Positions 19,158 through 28,125 are shown, counted from the stretch's first letter. The stretch is 64,000 nucleotides of DNA from JACVRN01 sp036389255 (GCA_036389255.1 DASVQI010000012.1:171760-235759), one strand, 5' to 3'. Translations and numbers: made by a program. Notes: generated by a model not told the origin, from the letters alone.

Positions 19158-20534
19158 ATGTCTCGACCATGTCCCAAATGTCAAACCCCTTGCGCGATGG
19201 AAGCTCGCTTCTGCCGGCTGTGCGGAACGCCGCTCAGGGCCACGGGGGCAACGGGCGAAACCGTGAGCCCCGGCGCAAAGACGGCCCCGCTCACGGACGA
19301 AGGACGCACCACTCACGGCCTTCCAACGGATGACGGGAGCGCCTCCGCGCCTGAGACGGCAAGGGTCAGACGCGCCGAGTTAGAAAACATACTTCGCCGC
19401 TCCGCCCAGCCCGCGCCGTCAAAAACCGCAGCCGCTAAATCACAAGCCTTAGAAGATAATGAAGCCACCGCCGCGCCCGTAACGACAGCGCTTGGGGCCG
19501 GGAATGACGCAGAGCGGGCGAGGGAAGATTCGCCCGTAGTAAAGAGCGTTCCGGCCGGAGCCGCGCAGGAAAACGGAGTTGTCAAAGCAGAGGGCGCTGA
19601 AAGTGCGGGCCGCGCTGCATCGTCTTCAGCCGCGAAGCAGAACCTTTCGCGCACGCGACCCGGCCTCCTGATTGCGGGACTCGCGCTCGGTGTGCTGGTC
19701 GTCGGACTGGGCGCTCTATACTATTCGCGTCGCGGCAGCTCGCCCGTCGAGACAGCGCCCGTCTCAGCGAACGACCAGAAGCGGGCCGTTGAAGAAAGGC
19801 TGTCCGAGGCTGAGACTCTTCTGGCCGAAGGCAGGACGGCTGAGGCGATTTCTCGTCTGCGCTCGGCTATACGCCTTGAGCCGTCGAACGCACGCGCGCA
19901 CAGGCTGCTCGCGGAGGCGCTTGAGCGGACGGGCGCTGTGAACGAGGCGATTGAGGAATATCGTGCGGCGGCCCAGAGCGACCCCGGCAACGAAGAGACG
20001 CAGCTTCGCTACGCGGACGCGCTGCGTCGCGTTGGACGCACGGACGAGGCACGCGAAATCTACCAAAAGTTATCCTCTTCCTCTTCGCCTGAAGTCTCGA
20101 GCGTGGCCAGAGAGCAACTGAATGCTCAGAATGCTCAGTCGGCGCAGGAGCCCGCGTCAGACAACGGTGAGGCGCGCAACGCAGGCTCGCCCGGCAGCGA
20201 GGAAGAAGCAAGAGCGGCAGGCACGGAGTCTGCGCAGCCCCCGGCGTCTACGTCATCCAATGCGCGGGCGGGCACGACTACTGCTCCGCCCGCTAGCGGC
20301 AATAACGCCAGCACGGGCGGCGCTGCCAGACCGAAGAACGACCCCGTAGCCAGCTACAACACGGCTATGAGGATAATCGAAGGGAAAGACATCAGGAAGA
20401 TGAATCGCGCCGAGCTGATACGCGCCTACGAGCTTTTCCAGTACGCGCAAAAGGGGCCTAAGGCGGCGGACGCGAACAGACAACTTCTTGCGCTTGATAA
20501 AGAATTGTTCGAGCGCCGCAGGCGCAAGCAGTAA
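19158..20534 (+). CDS. zinc-ribbon, single-span TPR protein
   Basis: 458 residues. An N-terminal zinc ribbon (CPKCQTPC then FCRLCG) is followed by a low-complexity Ala/Glu/Thr-rich linker and one membrane span at about 169-188 (LLIAGLALGVLVVGLGALYY). TPR-like helices cover about 210-310 (LLAEGRTAEAISRLRSAIRL, then two further 34-residue units). A second Ser/Ala-rich disordered stretch follows, then a short C-terminal helical domain. The zinc ribbon would be cytoplasmic and the TPR part extracytoplasmic. The same ribbon style heads five proteins of this window. Probable scaffold in the signalling cluster; exact role unknown. Confidence 0.75.
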   Translation: MSRPCPKCQTPCAMEARFCRLCGTPLRATGATGETVSPGAKTAPLTDEGRTTHGLPTDDGSASAPETARVRRAELENILRRSAQPAPSKTAAAKSQALEDNEATAAPVTTALGAGNDAERAREDSPVVKSVPAGAAQENGVVKAEGAESAGRAASSSAAKQNLSRTRPGLLIAGLALGVLVVGLGALYYSRRGSSPVETAPVSANDQKRAVEERLSEAETLLAEGRTAEAISRLRSAIRLEPSNARAHRLLAEALERTGAVNEAIEEYRAAAQSDPGNEETQLRYADALRRVGRTDEAREIYQKLSSSSSPEVSSVAREQLNAQNAQSAQEPASDNGEARNAGSPGSEEEARAAGTESAQPPASTSSNARAGTTTAPPASGNNASTGGAARPKNDPVASYNTAMRIIEGKDIRKMNRAELIRAYELFQYAQKGPKAADANRQLLALDKELFERRRRKQ

Positions 20535-20543
20535 AGTATAGGA

Positions 20544-20604
20544 GATTGATTCATAGACACATCTGTTCATTGAATCAATGAACAGATGTGTCTATGAATC
20601 AATC
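20544..20604. repeat. 61-bp perfect palindrome followed by heptad half-repeat
   Basis: The arms 20544-20573 and 20575-20604 are exactly complementary over 30 bases around a single central A. Directly after it, CTTCTGC-GCTCTGA-CTTCTGC (20605-20625) repeats the right arm of the hairpin at 30358-30417. The core GTTCATTGAA-x-CAATGAAC is shared with the palindrome at 37743-37785. It lies between two co-directional genes. Confidence 0.95.
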
Positions 20605-20677
20605 CTTCTGCGCTCTGACTTCTGCATTGCTTTTGTTATTATTATGGGCCTAATTTTTTAAGAGCTTCTTACCGTAT

Positions 20678-22399
20678 ATGGCAGAGTTGATTGTTAAATA
20701 CCCCGACCGCTCGCCCGACACTTTTCCTTTGGGGCGGCTGCGTATCACCATAGGGCGCTCGGCCCGCAACGACCTGTGCATACCAGACCCGTTCGCCTCG
20801 CGCGTGCACGCGGAGGTGAGGCGCGAGGGCGACCAATATTTTCTACAGGATTTGGGCTCGGCCAACGGCACGCTTTATAACGGCGTGACCGTTGACGGGA
20901 CTGTCCCGCTAACGGCGGGCGGGCGCATACAGATTGGCGAGACTGAAATAGTCTTTAACGACGGCTCCATCTCTACCATGGGCGCGACCATGATTACGGA
21001 TGCAATGGACTCCGTGCCGGAAGCGACCATCGCGCTCAATTCCTCAGACCGCACCACCTCGGGGCTGCTCGAAGCCATTGAGGGAGCGCGCACGCAGGAC
21101 GACCACAGCATGCCGAGGCAGGTTGCCAGACAGGGCGACCTGCTGGCCCTGATAAGCAAGGTGGGCGTGACGCTTCTGGCTTCGGCCACGCTCTCCGAGA
21201 CACTTAATCAGATCGCTTTGCTGGTCTTCGAAGCCGTCCCGGCAGACCGTTGCCTTATCATGATGAGGGAGGACAGCAGCGAGGAGCTTAAAGTCGCGGC
21301 GGCGCGTCTGCGCGACCGTCAGGGCGAGATAGGCGAGATTCGCATCAGCCGCACCATCATGGAAGAGGTCGTGGGCAAGGGTAAATCCGTGCTTACCTCA
21401 GATGCGCAGCACGACCCGCGCTTCATGTCCAGCACCATGACGATTCAGGGCATACGGTCTGTTCTGGCCGTGCCGCTCGGAGTGGGCGAGAACGTCTTTG
21501 GCATAGTCTACGCGGATTCTCCCATAGCCGAAGGGCGGTTTACGGAAGACCACTTGAAGGTGCTGACTACTCTGGCGAGTGTGGCCGCCATACGCGTGGA
21601 GAACGCGCGCCTGCTCGAAGAGCAGATGGAGCGCGAGAGGATGGAGCACGAGCTGCAACTGGCGAGCGAGATACAGCAGCGCTTTCTTCCCACAGCGCCG
21701 CCGCAGGTTGCGGGCTACGAGCTTCAGGGCATTAGCTTTCCCTGTTACGAGATAGGCGGCGATTACTACGACTTCATCGAGCGCGAGGACAGGCGGCTGG
21801 TGATTGCGCTGGGCGACGTGTCGGGCAAGGGAACTGCTGCGGCGCTTCTCATGTCCAGCCTGCACGCGGCCATACACGCGCAGGCCACTTCGAATCACTC
21901 GCTCGTAGAAAGCATCTCGGAAGTCAATCGCTATCTGGCCGAAAACACTCCGACCAACCGCTTCGTCACGCTCTTCTATGCGGAGCTTGACGCGGAGACG
22001 GGCGCGCTCGCGTTTCTCAACGCAGGGCACAACCCGCCAATCATTACTCACGCGGCGGGCACCGTGGAGCATCTGGCATCGGGCGGGCTGCCGCTAGGGA
22101 TAATGCCCGAAGCCTTCTACAAAGAGGGCCACACGCAGCTTCAGCCGGGCGACGTGCTGGTGGCCTATTCGGACGGCATCTCCGAGGCGGTCAATCCCGG
22201 CGGCGAAGAGTTCGGCGCGCAGAGACTCTACGAAGTAATCGCGCGCAATCTGGACGCCTCCGCTTCAGGCATACGCGACCGCATAGAGGCCGCGCTCTCG
22301 AAGTGGGCGCAGGGCACGCCTGCGGCTGACGACATCACGATGGTCATAGTCAAGCGTCAGGCGGAATCACTGTCCGTGGCCGCCACCGGCTTCAAGTAA
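20678..22399 (+). CDS. FHA-GAF-PP2C (RsbU/SpoIIE-type) protein phosphatase
   Basis: 573 residues, cytoplasmic. FHA domain at about 1-95 (TIGRSARNDLCIPDPFASRVHAE, with LGSANGTLYN). GAF sensor domain at about 150-310. Short coiled coil ERERMEHELQLASEIQQRFL, the standard linker of RsbU-like enzymes. SpoIIE-type PP2C domain at about 335-565, with metal-binding aspartates in GGDYYDF, GDVSGKGTAAALL and ADDITMVIV. Such enzymes dephosphorylate serine or threonine residues, often on anti-sigma-factor antagonists. Here the FHA domain and the neighbouring kinase suggest it opposes the kinase in a local phosphorylation circuit. The GAF domain would supply the input signal; ligand unknown. Confidence 0.93.
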   Translation: MAELIVKYPDRSPDTFPLGRLRITIGRSARNDLCIPDPFASRVHAEVRREGDQYFLQDLGSANGTLYNGVTVDGTVPLTAGGRIQIGETEIVFNDGSISTMGATMITDAMDSVPEATIALNSSDRTTSGLLEAIEGARTQDDHSMPRQVARQGDLLALISKVGVTLLASATLSETLNQIALLVFEAVPADRCLIMMREDSSEELKVAAARLRDRQGEIGEIRISRTIMEEVVGKGKSVLTSDAQHDPRFMSSTMTIQGIRSVLAVPLGVGENVFGIVYADSPIAEGRFTEDHLKVLTTLASVAAIRVENARLLEEQMERERMEHELQLASEIQQRFLPTAPPQVAGYELQGISFPCYEIGGDYYDFIEREDRRLVIALGDVSGKGTAAALLMSSLHAAIHAQATSNHSLVESISEVNRYLAENTPTNRFVTLFYAELDAETGALAFLNAGHNPPIITHAAGTVEHLASGGLPLGIMPEAFYKEGHTQLQPGDVLVAYSDGISEAVNPGGEEFGAQRLYEVIARNLDASASGIRDRIEAALSKWAQGTPAADDITMVIVKRQAESLSVAATGFK

Positions 22400-22417
22400 T
22401 CAGGTCGAGACATTCAG

Positions 22418-22897
22418 GTGAAATCTTCTCTTATGCAGAATCCTTCTCTTAGACGCGCGTCCGTCTTCGCGGCCGCATTAGCCGTGCTGTCGCTTCTGCT
22501 CTCCGCCTGCCAGCCCGCGCAGCAGGCGAACTCAAACGCGGGCGCTAACGCTTCAAACACCTCTACGGCGAACGCGCCTTCCAGTGTGCCTTCCAGCTAC
22601 ATAGATTTGGTAGGCAAGTGGGAAGGTCAGGCAGGCGGGCAGCCCTGCACGCTGACCATCACGACCCACATGGGCGAAACCTTTAGCGGAACCATGACCG
22701 TGGGCGAGAACCTGATAAACGTCGCCGGAGTCGTTGACCTCAAGACGCGTGAGATAATCATACGCGAAACGGACGTTAAGAAGGGGCCGGGCGGCTATTC
22801 ACTGGGAGTGGGCAGAGGCGTGATTGCCGCAAACGGCAGGCAGATGAGCGGCGAGTGGAAGGCCAAAGGCACATCCACCTTCTCCTTCACCAAGTAG
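22418..22897 (+). CDS. putative lipoprotein, 159 aa
   Basis: The signal peptide ends in a lipobox (LLLSAC, Cys near residue 30), followed by an Asn/Ala/Ser-rich linker and a roughly 100-residue beta-rich domain beginning IDLVGKWEGQ. The pattern of short beta strands (GETFSGTMTV, EIIIRETDV, QMSGEWKAKG) is what lipocalin-like or calycin-type small domains look like, which is inference. GTG 22418 and ATG 22433 are both possible starts; neither has a strong Shine-Dalgarno. The gene follows the phosphatase by 18 bases and may be co-transcribed. No specific family recognised. Confidence 0.72.
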   Translation: MKSSLMQNPSLRRASVFAAALAVLSLLLSACQPAQQANSNAGANASNTSTANAPSSVPSSYIDLVGKWEGQAGGQPCTLTITTHMGETFSGTMTVGENLINVAGVVDLKTREIIIRETDVKKGPGGYSLGVGRGVIAANGRQMSGEWKAKGTSTFSFTK

Positions 22898-22905
22898 CAT
22901 CTCTT

Positions 22906-23472
22906 TTACCGGCAGCCGGTACATTGAAGAGCGTTCGCTGGCTGAAGCGTGATGCTCGAAGCCCCGCGCCTGACCTGAACGGAGAGATTCCAGAAAGCCA
23001 CGCCGCCTCTAGATTCCACGCGCCCCATCACCCAGTAATCTCCGGGCCTGATGTCCGTGAAGGTTACGCGTCCTTCTGCATCCGTCTTCCCGGATTGAAC
23101 TACGTGCAGCTCCCAGAGCGGCCTAGACTGTTCCATGAAGTCCGCCACCTCCGGCCCCAGCGAGTAGGCTTCCCGCCTGCGCGCGTTCATCAGACCGGCC
23201 AGTGAACGCAAGCCGGGATTCTCACTGAAAACCTTCTCCCGAAGCTGATTCGTCTCGCAATCTTTCAGAACGACCAGCCTTATCATGTCTTCGTCCAGCA
23301 GGTAAAGCACGGCCCCTTGCGCGGGCGCTCGCTCATTGTCGGGATAGCTCAAGTGCGCGCTCACAAGAATGACTCCGTGCGTGAGGCGGTGTACGACGAC
23401 CGACGCCAGAGCTATAAGCAGAAGTAGCCCTAAGGCTGCGGAGAGCGGGAGTAGGATTCGCCTTCGCTTCAT
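22906..23472 (-). CDS. membrane-anchored hypothetical protein with beta-sandwich C-terminus
   Basis: 188 residues with an N-terminal membrane anchor (about 7-27). A middle alpha-helical part follows, then from about 128 a carboxypeptidase-regulatory/transthyretin-like strand pattern: GKTDAEGRVTFTDIRPGDYW, the typical G-x-x-D-x-x-G-x-x-x-F-x-x-I/L-x-P-G-x-Y motif. It ends in CTGCR. It would face the periplasm. It converges on the lipoprotein gene with an 8-base gap. It resembles the many small regulatory-like domain proteins of acidobacteria; function unknown. Confidence 0.68.
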   Translation of the reverse strand: MKRRRILLPLSAALGLLLLIALASVVVHRLTHGVILVSAHLSYPDNERAPAQGAVLYLLDEDMIRLVVLKDCETNQLREKVFSENPGLRSLAGLMNARRREAYSLGPEVADFMEQSRPLWELHVVQSGKTDAEGRVTFTDIRPGDYWVMGRVESRGGVAFWNLSVQVRRGASSITLQPANALQCTGCR

Positions 23473-23491
23473 GTACGCTCGGAGAAAGGCC

Positions 23492-23980
23492 CTACTGTAT
23501 CTTCTGCATCGTCACGGTAACGACCGGGGTCGCACCGGCCGTGCGATTGTAAGATACCCAGTAGCCCGCTTTCGGATAACGAATCATCTTGAATTTCGAG
23601 CCGTCGGCCTTCGAGTCCGCGTCGGTTCCCGTCACCTTCTTGCATTCGGGGGCGTCGGTTCCGCCAATGTAGTCAACGGAGATGGCCGTAATCTTCTGAG
23701 TAGTCTTGTCGTAATAAACCTGCGCGGACTCTTTATCGCTGAAACTGTATAGGTCTACCTCTTCCGCCATCTCTTTAGGCTTGCCGAGCTTGAGACGCGC
23801 CTCGTCAATCTTCATACCAATCTGAACGCCCCTGTACTCGCTAAAGCAGGGCTGCTCGTCTTTCCCCGGCTTTTGCGCCGAGACGTTCGTGGTAAGGATG
23901 CCCAGACACAGGCAGGCAGCCAGCACGGGCAGGACTTTTCTGAGCGTGAAACGGTAAAGCGGATTTATGTTGCGAAGCAT
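23492..23980 (-). CDS. exported hypothetical protein with SmpA/OmlA-like pattern
   Basis: 162 residues. An N-terminal signal peptide (hydrophobic core LPVLAACLCLGILTTNVSAQ, cleavage likely after VSA) precedes a periplasmic domain. The segment GVQIGMKIDEARLKLGKP resembles the helix-turn of BamE/SmpA-like domains, and two cysteines (CFSEYR and PECKK) could form a disulfide. It lies 19 bases upstream of the previous minus-strand gene and is probably in one transcript with it. Domain call is tentative. Confidence 0.65.
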   Translation of the reverse strand: MLRNINPLYRFTLRKVLPVLAACLCLGILTTNVSAQKPGKDEQPCFSEYRGVQIGMKIDEARLKLGKPKEMAEEVDLYSFSDKESAQVYYDKTTQKITAISVDYIGGTDAPECKKVTGTDADSKADGSKFKMIRYPKAGYWVSYNRTAGATPVVTVTMQKIQ

Positions 23981-24392
23981 TGCTACTTTCGCCTCCCTTC
24001 GAGGAATTGTTTGCTGTGGCCGGAACGACCAAATCGGAGAGTTTTTGTGCGCGAGGCTGCGGCCTCTTGCCGAAAAAGCCAGCCTCTTGTGCGGAGAAAA
24101 AATATGCCAACCGCGCCAGCGAAGTCAATAGCCCTGCGTCAGTCGCGGCAAGAGAAAAATAATCTAAAAGAAAGAGAAGAAGAGCGGGCGAGGTTGCTAG
24201 ACTGTCGTTTATCAAAGCCGCGCGCGGGGGAGCGCGCCCACTTCCGGGGACAATTTTGATATAATGCCGGGCGCGTGTCACTAGGACAACCAAAGCCGCC
24301 CGAGGAGCGTATCGCGCTGCCTCTGGCATTATCTTTCGCGCAAACGAAACGCAAACACAAAAAAATCCGCACTAAAAAGCGGGAGGTGCAGC
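23981..24392. other. 412-base intergenic region, promoter only
   Basis: Divergent region between a minus-strand exported protein and a plus-strand membrane protein. Apart from the extended -10 element at 24257-24265 and the GGGAGG ribosome-binding site before 24393, I see no supported feature. The plus-strand ORFs crossing it have no start signals. Confidence 0.5.
24257..24265 (+). promoter_or_regulatory. candidate extended -10 promoter
   Basis: TGATATAAT is a full match to an extended -10 element, 128 bases before the ATG of the small membrane protein. The -35 position is G+C-rich and poor. It implies an untranslated leader of about 120 bases with an A-rich stretch (near 24350-24375) before the ribosome-binding site. 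Confidence 0.5.
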
Positions 24393-24632
24393 ATGAAAAG
24401 CATGACGGACGTTGCAATGGGAATCGTCGGGCTGGCTGCCCTGGCGATTGCAATCTGGTTGCTTATACTCTTCTTAACAGCCGTTGACCCGGGCACGAGA
24501 CTCCCGGATATGACCTACGGGCTGAAGTATCTGTGGGGCGCAATCGCGGGCTTCATAGTAGCCTGCGCCACGGTGGTAGCATATTTCGTGCGCCACCCCA
24601 GAGTCGAAGAGCAGATTCACATAACAGACTAA
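24393..24632 (+). CDS. small two-span membrane protein, 79 aa
   Basis: 79 residues starting MKSMTDVAMG with GGGAGG seven bases upstream. Two hydrophobic helices (about 7-29 and 45-67) are joined by a loop containing DPGTRLPDMTYGLKY. The C-terminal tail is short and charged (HPRVEEQIHITD). The good ribosome-binding site, upstream extended -10 and downstream hairpin make it a self-contained transcription unit. No family recognised. Confidence 0.72.
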   Translation: MKSMTDVAMGIVGLAALAIAIWLLILFLTAVDPGTRLPDMTYGLKYLWGAIAGFIVACATVVAYFVRHPRVEEQIHITD

Positions 24633-24642
24633 AGAGTGGGAA

Positions 24643-24715
24643 CAGTTTTCAGTAAACAGTTTTCAGTTTTCAGCAAAAGAGCCAGTCGCTTTTTACTGAA
24701 AACTGAAAACTGTTC
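24643..24715. repeat. heptad hairpin (CAGTTTT type)
   Basis: Five in-phase units occur on the left: CAGTTTT-CAGTAAA-CAGTTTT-CAGTTTT-CAGCAAA (24643-24677). On the right are ACTGAAA-ACTGAAA-ACTGTTC (24695-24715). Nineteen bases (24655-24673 with 24696-24714) pair perfectly. It lies between converging genes, ending 4 bases before the minus-strand stop. Confidence 0.88.
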
Positions 24716-24718
24716 TTT

Positions 24719-25183
24719 TCACCCGGCGCTGATTTTGAGGCTCCTGCGGATTCTCTCTGCGCTCTTTTCCCCGATGCCGTCAACCAGTTCGAGCCCGCCG
24801 CCTGCGACAAATTTTTTGAGGTCGTCGAGCGACGTTATCTTGAACTTCTGGTGAAGGACTGCGGCTGTCTTTCTGCCTACGCCGCTAACCTTCAGGATGT
24901 CCAGCACGGTTTCCGGCGTCTCTTGCGTCAGCTTCTCCCACGCATCGAAGGTTCCCTTTTCTACAAGCTCGATTATCTTGCCGCTAATGGCCTTGCCCAC
25001 GCCGGGAAGCTCCTGCAAGGCTTTGGCTCCGCCTTCGCGCGCCAGTTTCTCCATCTCCACGGGCCACGTCTCAATCATGTCGGCTGCGTTGCGGTAAGAG
25101 CGTATGCGGAACGCGTCGTCGCCGCGTATCTCCATCAAATCGGCCAGACGGTTGAACCTCTCGGCAATCGCATAGTTGTCCAT
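24719..25183 (-). CDS. stand-alone PolX-type N-terminal helix-hairpin-helix protein
   Basis: About 154 residues from ATG 25183 (preceded by AGGGAA). An ATG further upstream at 25231 would add a basic, non-homologous tail. The sequence matches the first domains of bacterial family X DNA polymerase: the 8-kDa helical start (AIAERFNRLADLMEIRGDD, then FRIRSYRNAA) and two helix-hairpin-helix motifs (LPGVGKAISGKI and VSGVGRKTAAVL), followed by a third (VDGIGEKSAERI). A full PolX is about 570 residues with palm and PHP domains; none of that follows here, as the ORF ends cleanly and repeats and another gene come next. It could be a DNA-binding repair accessory or a relic of polX. Confidence 0.82.
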   Translation of the reverse strand: MDNYAIAERFNRLADLMEIRGDDAFRIRSYRNAADMIETWPVEMEKLAREGGAKALQELPGVGKAISGKIIELVEKGTFDAWEKLTQETPETVLDILKVSGVGRKTAAVLHQKFKITSLDDLKKFVAGGGLELVDGIGEKSAERIRRSLKISAG

Positions 25184-25246
25184 ACGCTTTCCCTTGATAC
25201 CCCTCTTGATTCTGCTTATGAGGCTACGCAACGCGCACGGCCCTTC

Positions 25247-27976
25247 TCACTCCTTGAGAATCCCTTCGCGGAAAAGGGGCTGGCCCGCGAGCGAAGTATA
25301 GAAGCTGTAGACGGCCAACCCCAACAGGACGGCCAGCGACAGTATGGTCGCGCTCGAATACCAGAGCGAAAAGTTGGCCGTCAGGGGCCAGAAAAAGCTG
25401 AGCGAGAAGAAGAAGTGCCATGACATTACGGCCAGCAGGCCGAAGCGAGCTACAGCCACGGTCAGAAGCGTGGCGATAATCAGGTTTGAGATAGCCAGAT
25501 GCCACGAGCTAGCGAAGAACAGCAACTGAATGGCCAGTATGGTGAGCCACATCAACATGCCTGCAAGGCGCTGCTTTTTGACAAAGATGTACATCAGCAG
25601 CAGAAAGAAGAGAGAAGCCAGCCCCATGTAGATGGCCGACAGGAGGCTTGAGCCGAACAAGCTCATCACCATCACGCGATAGCCTCTGAGCGTATCCGTG
25701 TTGATTGACAGAATGGCAAAGCCCGGCGAAGACAGACGCTCCCTCAACCCGAAGCCTATGTAAATCGCCACCGTGTGGCCCAGCCCCAGAAGCCCGCCCA
25801 CCAGTATGTCGCGCCCTATCATGGGGTCGCGGAAGTCGCCCGCCAGCAGGCGGCTCCACGAAATCAGTAGTCGCGGAGCGAAGCGCCTGACATAGGGCTC
25901 AAGCGCTATGTAGACGAGCCAGAGCCCGACGGCCACGAACAGGGCGTCGCGCGCAGACACGTAGAGCGTCCAAAGCTCTTTGCCGGGCGAAGGCACGTGG
26001 CCTGCTCCCAGAAACCTGCTGATGAGCATGACGGAAAAGGCGAAGAAGGCCAGCTTGAATGCTCCCTTGCGGTCGCCTCTTCCGAGCCGCAGGTTATGGC
26101 GCGCAAGCAGTATAGCCCCTATCATGACGACCGCTATCACAAGGCCGAAAGAGATAAGGGCCACCCACTCGCGGCCTGTGAACTCTGTCTCCTCCTGCCT
26201 GACGGGCTTCGTCCACGGATAGATTAGCTGAAAGTAGACGGGCTTGGCCTTGAAGCCTGCGGCCTCTATACGCAGAGGGATTTCGGGATGGTCTGGGAGC
26301 CGCCCTTCCCATGCTTTGCGCGTATCGTAGGCCACGGGCGGAACCCATTGCGATTCGGTCGGCTGAAAATTCGCAGGGTCAATCTCGGCTGCTGCGAAGA
26401 GAGCATTCCAGTCCGGCTCAGTCGCCGCGACCGGCTGAGCATCAAGCTGCTGAGGCACTCGGTAGAACTCTACAAGGCGACCGCGAGTGTCGAGCGAAAG
26501 ATGCGTCAGCTCTGAGATATGAAGAGGCGGCGCGGGGACAGTAGAGTTTTCCAGTATGAGCTTGTCCAGATAGCGCGGGCTTTGACGATACCAGAAGTAC
26601 AGAATCAAAGGCTGGCCCGTTTTAATCTTATCCCACTGGCCGGAAGCCGCCGGATGACTCTCAACGTACTCGTAATAGCTCGAATCGGAAGAGAAGCCAC
26701 GGTCTGTGTCGAGCGGAGCATGCGTGTAGCCGAGTCTCCTGACAATCTCCTCCGCGCGCTCGCCAAGTACCTCCGGCGATTTCCCCATAGGTATTTTGTT
26801 GATGACTGATAGCCTGCTGGAAGCCGTCACGAGCGCAGCCAGCACGAGGAAGATGCCAGCCAAGCAGGCCAGCGCGACCCACGGACGAAGCGCGCCCTCT
26901 TTGAGCGCGGCGGCGACCATCTCGGGCGAAGGAGTTTCGCCTGCGGCTAGAGCTGCGGCGAGCGGGTCGCCGCCCGGCAGGGCCGCCGCGACCGAAAGCG
27001 CGGAAGACGGTCTTTTATCGGGCTCTCGCTCAAGACAGCGCAGTATGATGCGCTCCGTCACAGGGTCAATCTCTTTGACGTGGCTCGAAGGGCTCGTGGG
27101 CGTCGTCTCGCTCCTTCGTATCTCTATCAGCTCCGCCAGCGAAGCCGCCTCGAACGCTCGCTTGCCCGTGAAGATTTCGTAGAGCACAAGGCCCAAACTG
27201 TAAATGTCGCTGCGTATGGAGGCGCTCTCGCCGTTCAGTTGTTCGGGAGCCATGTAAGCGGGCGTGCCAGCGTTACGCTCCTCTTCCCGGAACTCTTCGG
27301 CCAGCCCGGCCAGCCCGAAATCCGTGATGCGCACGTTTCCTTCTTCGTCAATCATGACGTTCGAAGGCTTCAGGTCACGATGCAGAACGTTGTTCGAGTG
27401 CGCTGCTGCGAGCCCCGCGCAGAGCTGGCGCGCAATCTCCACGGCCTTATCCTGCGGCAGCCGCCCTATGCGTCTAAGAAGCGACGCCAGCTCCTCTCCC
27501 TTTATGTACTCCATGGAGAGGAAGTGATGGCCGTCCACCTCGCCAATGTCGTAGACGCGGCAGACGTTCCGGTGAGAGATTTGACGCGCCACCCGCACCT
27601 CTCTGTGAAAGCGAGCCAGCGCCGCCCCGTCGTTCAATAACCTCTCGGGAAGAAATTTAAGGGCGACAGGCTGGCCTAGCTTGAGGTCGTCTGCGCGGTA
27701 GACTTCGCCCATGCCGCCTCTGCCCAGCAGGCCCGCTATGCGGTAGCGCGCGGCCAGTATGGTTCCGGGGACGAAGCGCGAGTTGTCTATGGATTCGTAG
27801 GTTGACGTGGGCCGGGTGGGACTTTTCGAGAGGCGCTCGCCGCCGTTGCCGCTCTTGCCTTCGGAGTTCAACTGCTTCATGAAGGTCGGCGCGGTTTTAT
27901 CCGCGACCGCCGTCCCGCAAGTGGGGCAGACGACTCGCTCGCCGGGTATCTCCTGTGAACATGAAAGACATTTCAT
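25247..27976 (-). CDS. membrane Ser/Thr protein kinase with polytopic C-terminus (paralogue A)
   Basis: 909 residues. A zinc ribbon (Cys3, Cys6, Cys17, Cys20) and polar linker precede a PknB-like kinase at about 78-340 (LLGRGGMGEVYRADD, HRDLKPSNVMID, DFGLAG, GTPAYMAPEQ). One span lies at about 365-387 and an extracytoplasmic domain at about 395-600. At least seven further hydrophobic segments run to the C-terminus (about 615-900), including the shared motif AGDFRDPMIGRDILVGGLLG. The polytopic end is unusual: most bacterial kinases have a single span and PASTA or other sensor repeats. It is divergently transcribed from the S46 peptidase and is a close paralogue of the kinase at 30447. Confidence 0.92.
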   Translation of the reverse strand: MKCLSCSQEIPGERVVCPTCGTAVADKTAPTFMKQLNSEGKSGNGGERLSKSPTRPTSTYESIDNSRFVPGTILAARYRIAGLLGRGGMGEVYRADDLKLGQPVALKFLPERLLNDGAALARFHREVRVARQISHRNVCRVYDIGEVDGHHFLSMEYIKGEELASLLRRIGRLPQDKAVEIARQLCAGLAAAHSNNVLHRDLKPSNVMIDEEGNVRITDFGLAGLAEEFREEERNAGTPAYMAPEQLNGESASIRSDIYSLGLVLYEIFTGKRAFEAASLAELIEIRRSETTPTSPSSHVKEIDPVTERIILRCLEREPDKRPSSALSVAAALPGGDPLAAALAAGETPSPEMVAAALKEGALRPWVALACLAGIFLVLAALVTASSRLSVINKIPMGKSPEVLGERAEEIVRRLGYTHAPLDTDRGFSSDSSYYEYVESHPAASGQWDKIKTGQPLILYFWYRQSPRYLDKLILENSTVPAPPLHISELTHLSLDTRGRLVEFYRVPQQLDAQPVAATEPDWNALFAAAEIDPANFQPTESQWVPPVAYDTRKAWEGRLPDHPEIPLRIEAAGFKAKPVYFQLIYPWTKPVRQEETEFTGREWVALISFGLVIAVVMIGAILLARHNLRLGRGDRKGAFKLAFFAFSVMLISRFLGAGHVPSPGKELWTLYVSARDALFVAVGLWLVYIALEPYVRRFAPRLLISWSRLLAGDFRDPMIGRDILVGGLLGLGHTVAIYIGFGLRERLSSPGFAILSINTDTLRGYRVMVMSLFGSSLLSAIYMGLASLFFLLLMYIFVKKQRLAGMLMWLTILAIQLLFFASSWHLAISNLIIATLLTVAVARFGLLAVMSWHFFFSLSFFWPLTANFSLWYSSATILSLAVLLGLAVYSFYTSLAGQPLFREGILKE

Positions 27977-28043
27977 AAGCTTTATGGCCGCGCATTTTAT
28001 AGGAAGAAGGCCGGAAGCAGAAGGAAAAAGTAGAAAGGGAGAC

Positions 28044-28125
28044 AGGTGCCGGGTGACGGGTGACGGAAAAAGAAAGAGAGCTTGCTTTTCTTTCCCCGAA
28101 CCCCGTCACCTGACACTCGTCACCC
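28044..28125. repeat. heptad hairpin (GGGTGAC type) in a divergent promoter region
   Basis: Left: AGGTGCC-GGGTGAC-GGGTGAC (28044-28064). Right: GTCACCT-GACACTC-GTCACCC (28105-28125). The units are nearly identical to those at 4594-4698, 23 kb away. It lies between divergent gene starts, so it cannot simply be a terminator of either flanking gene. Confidence 0.85.
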
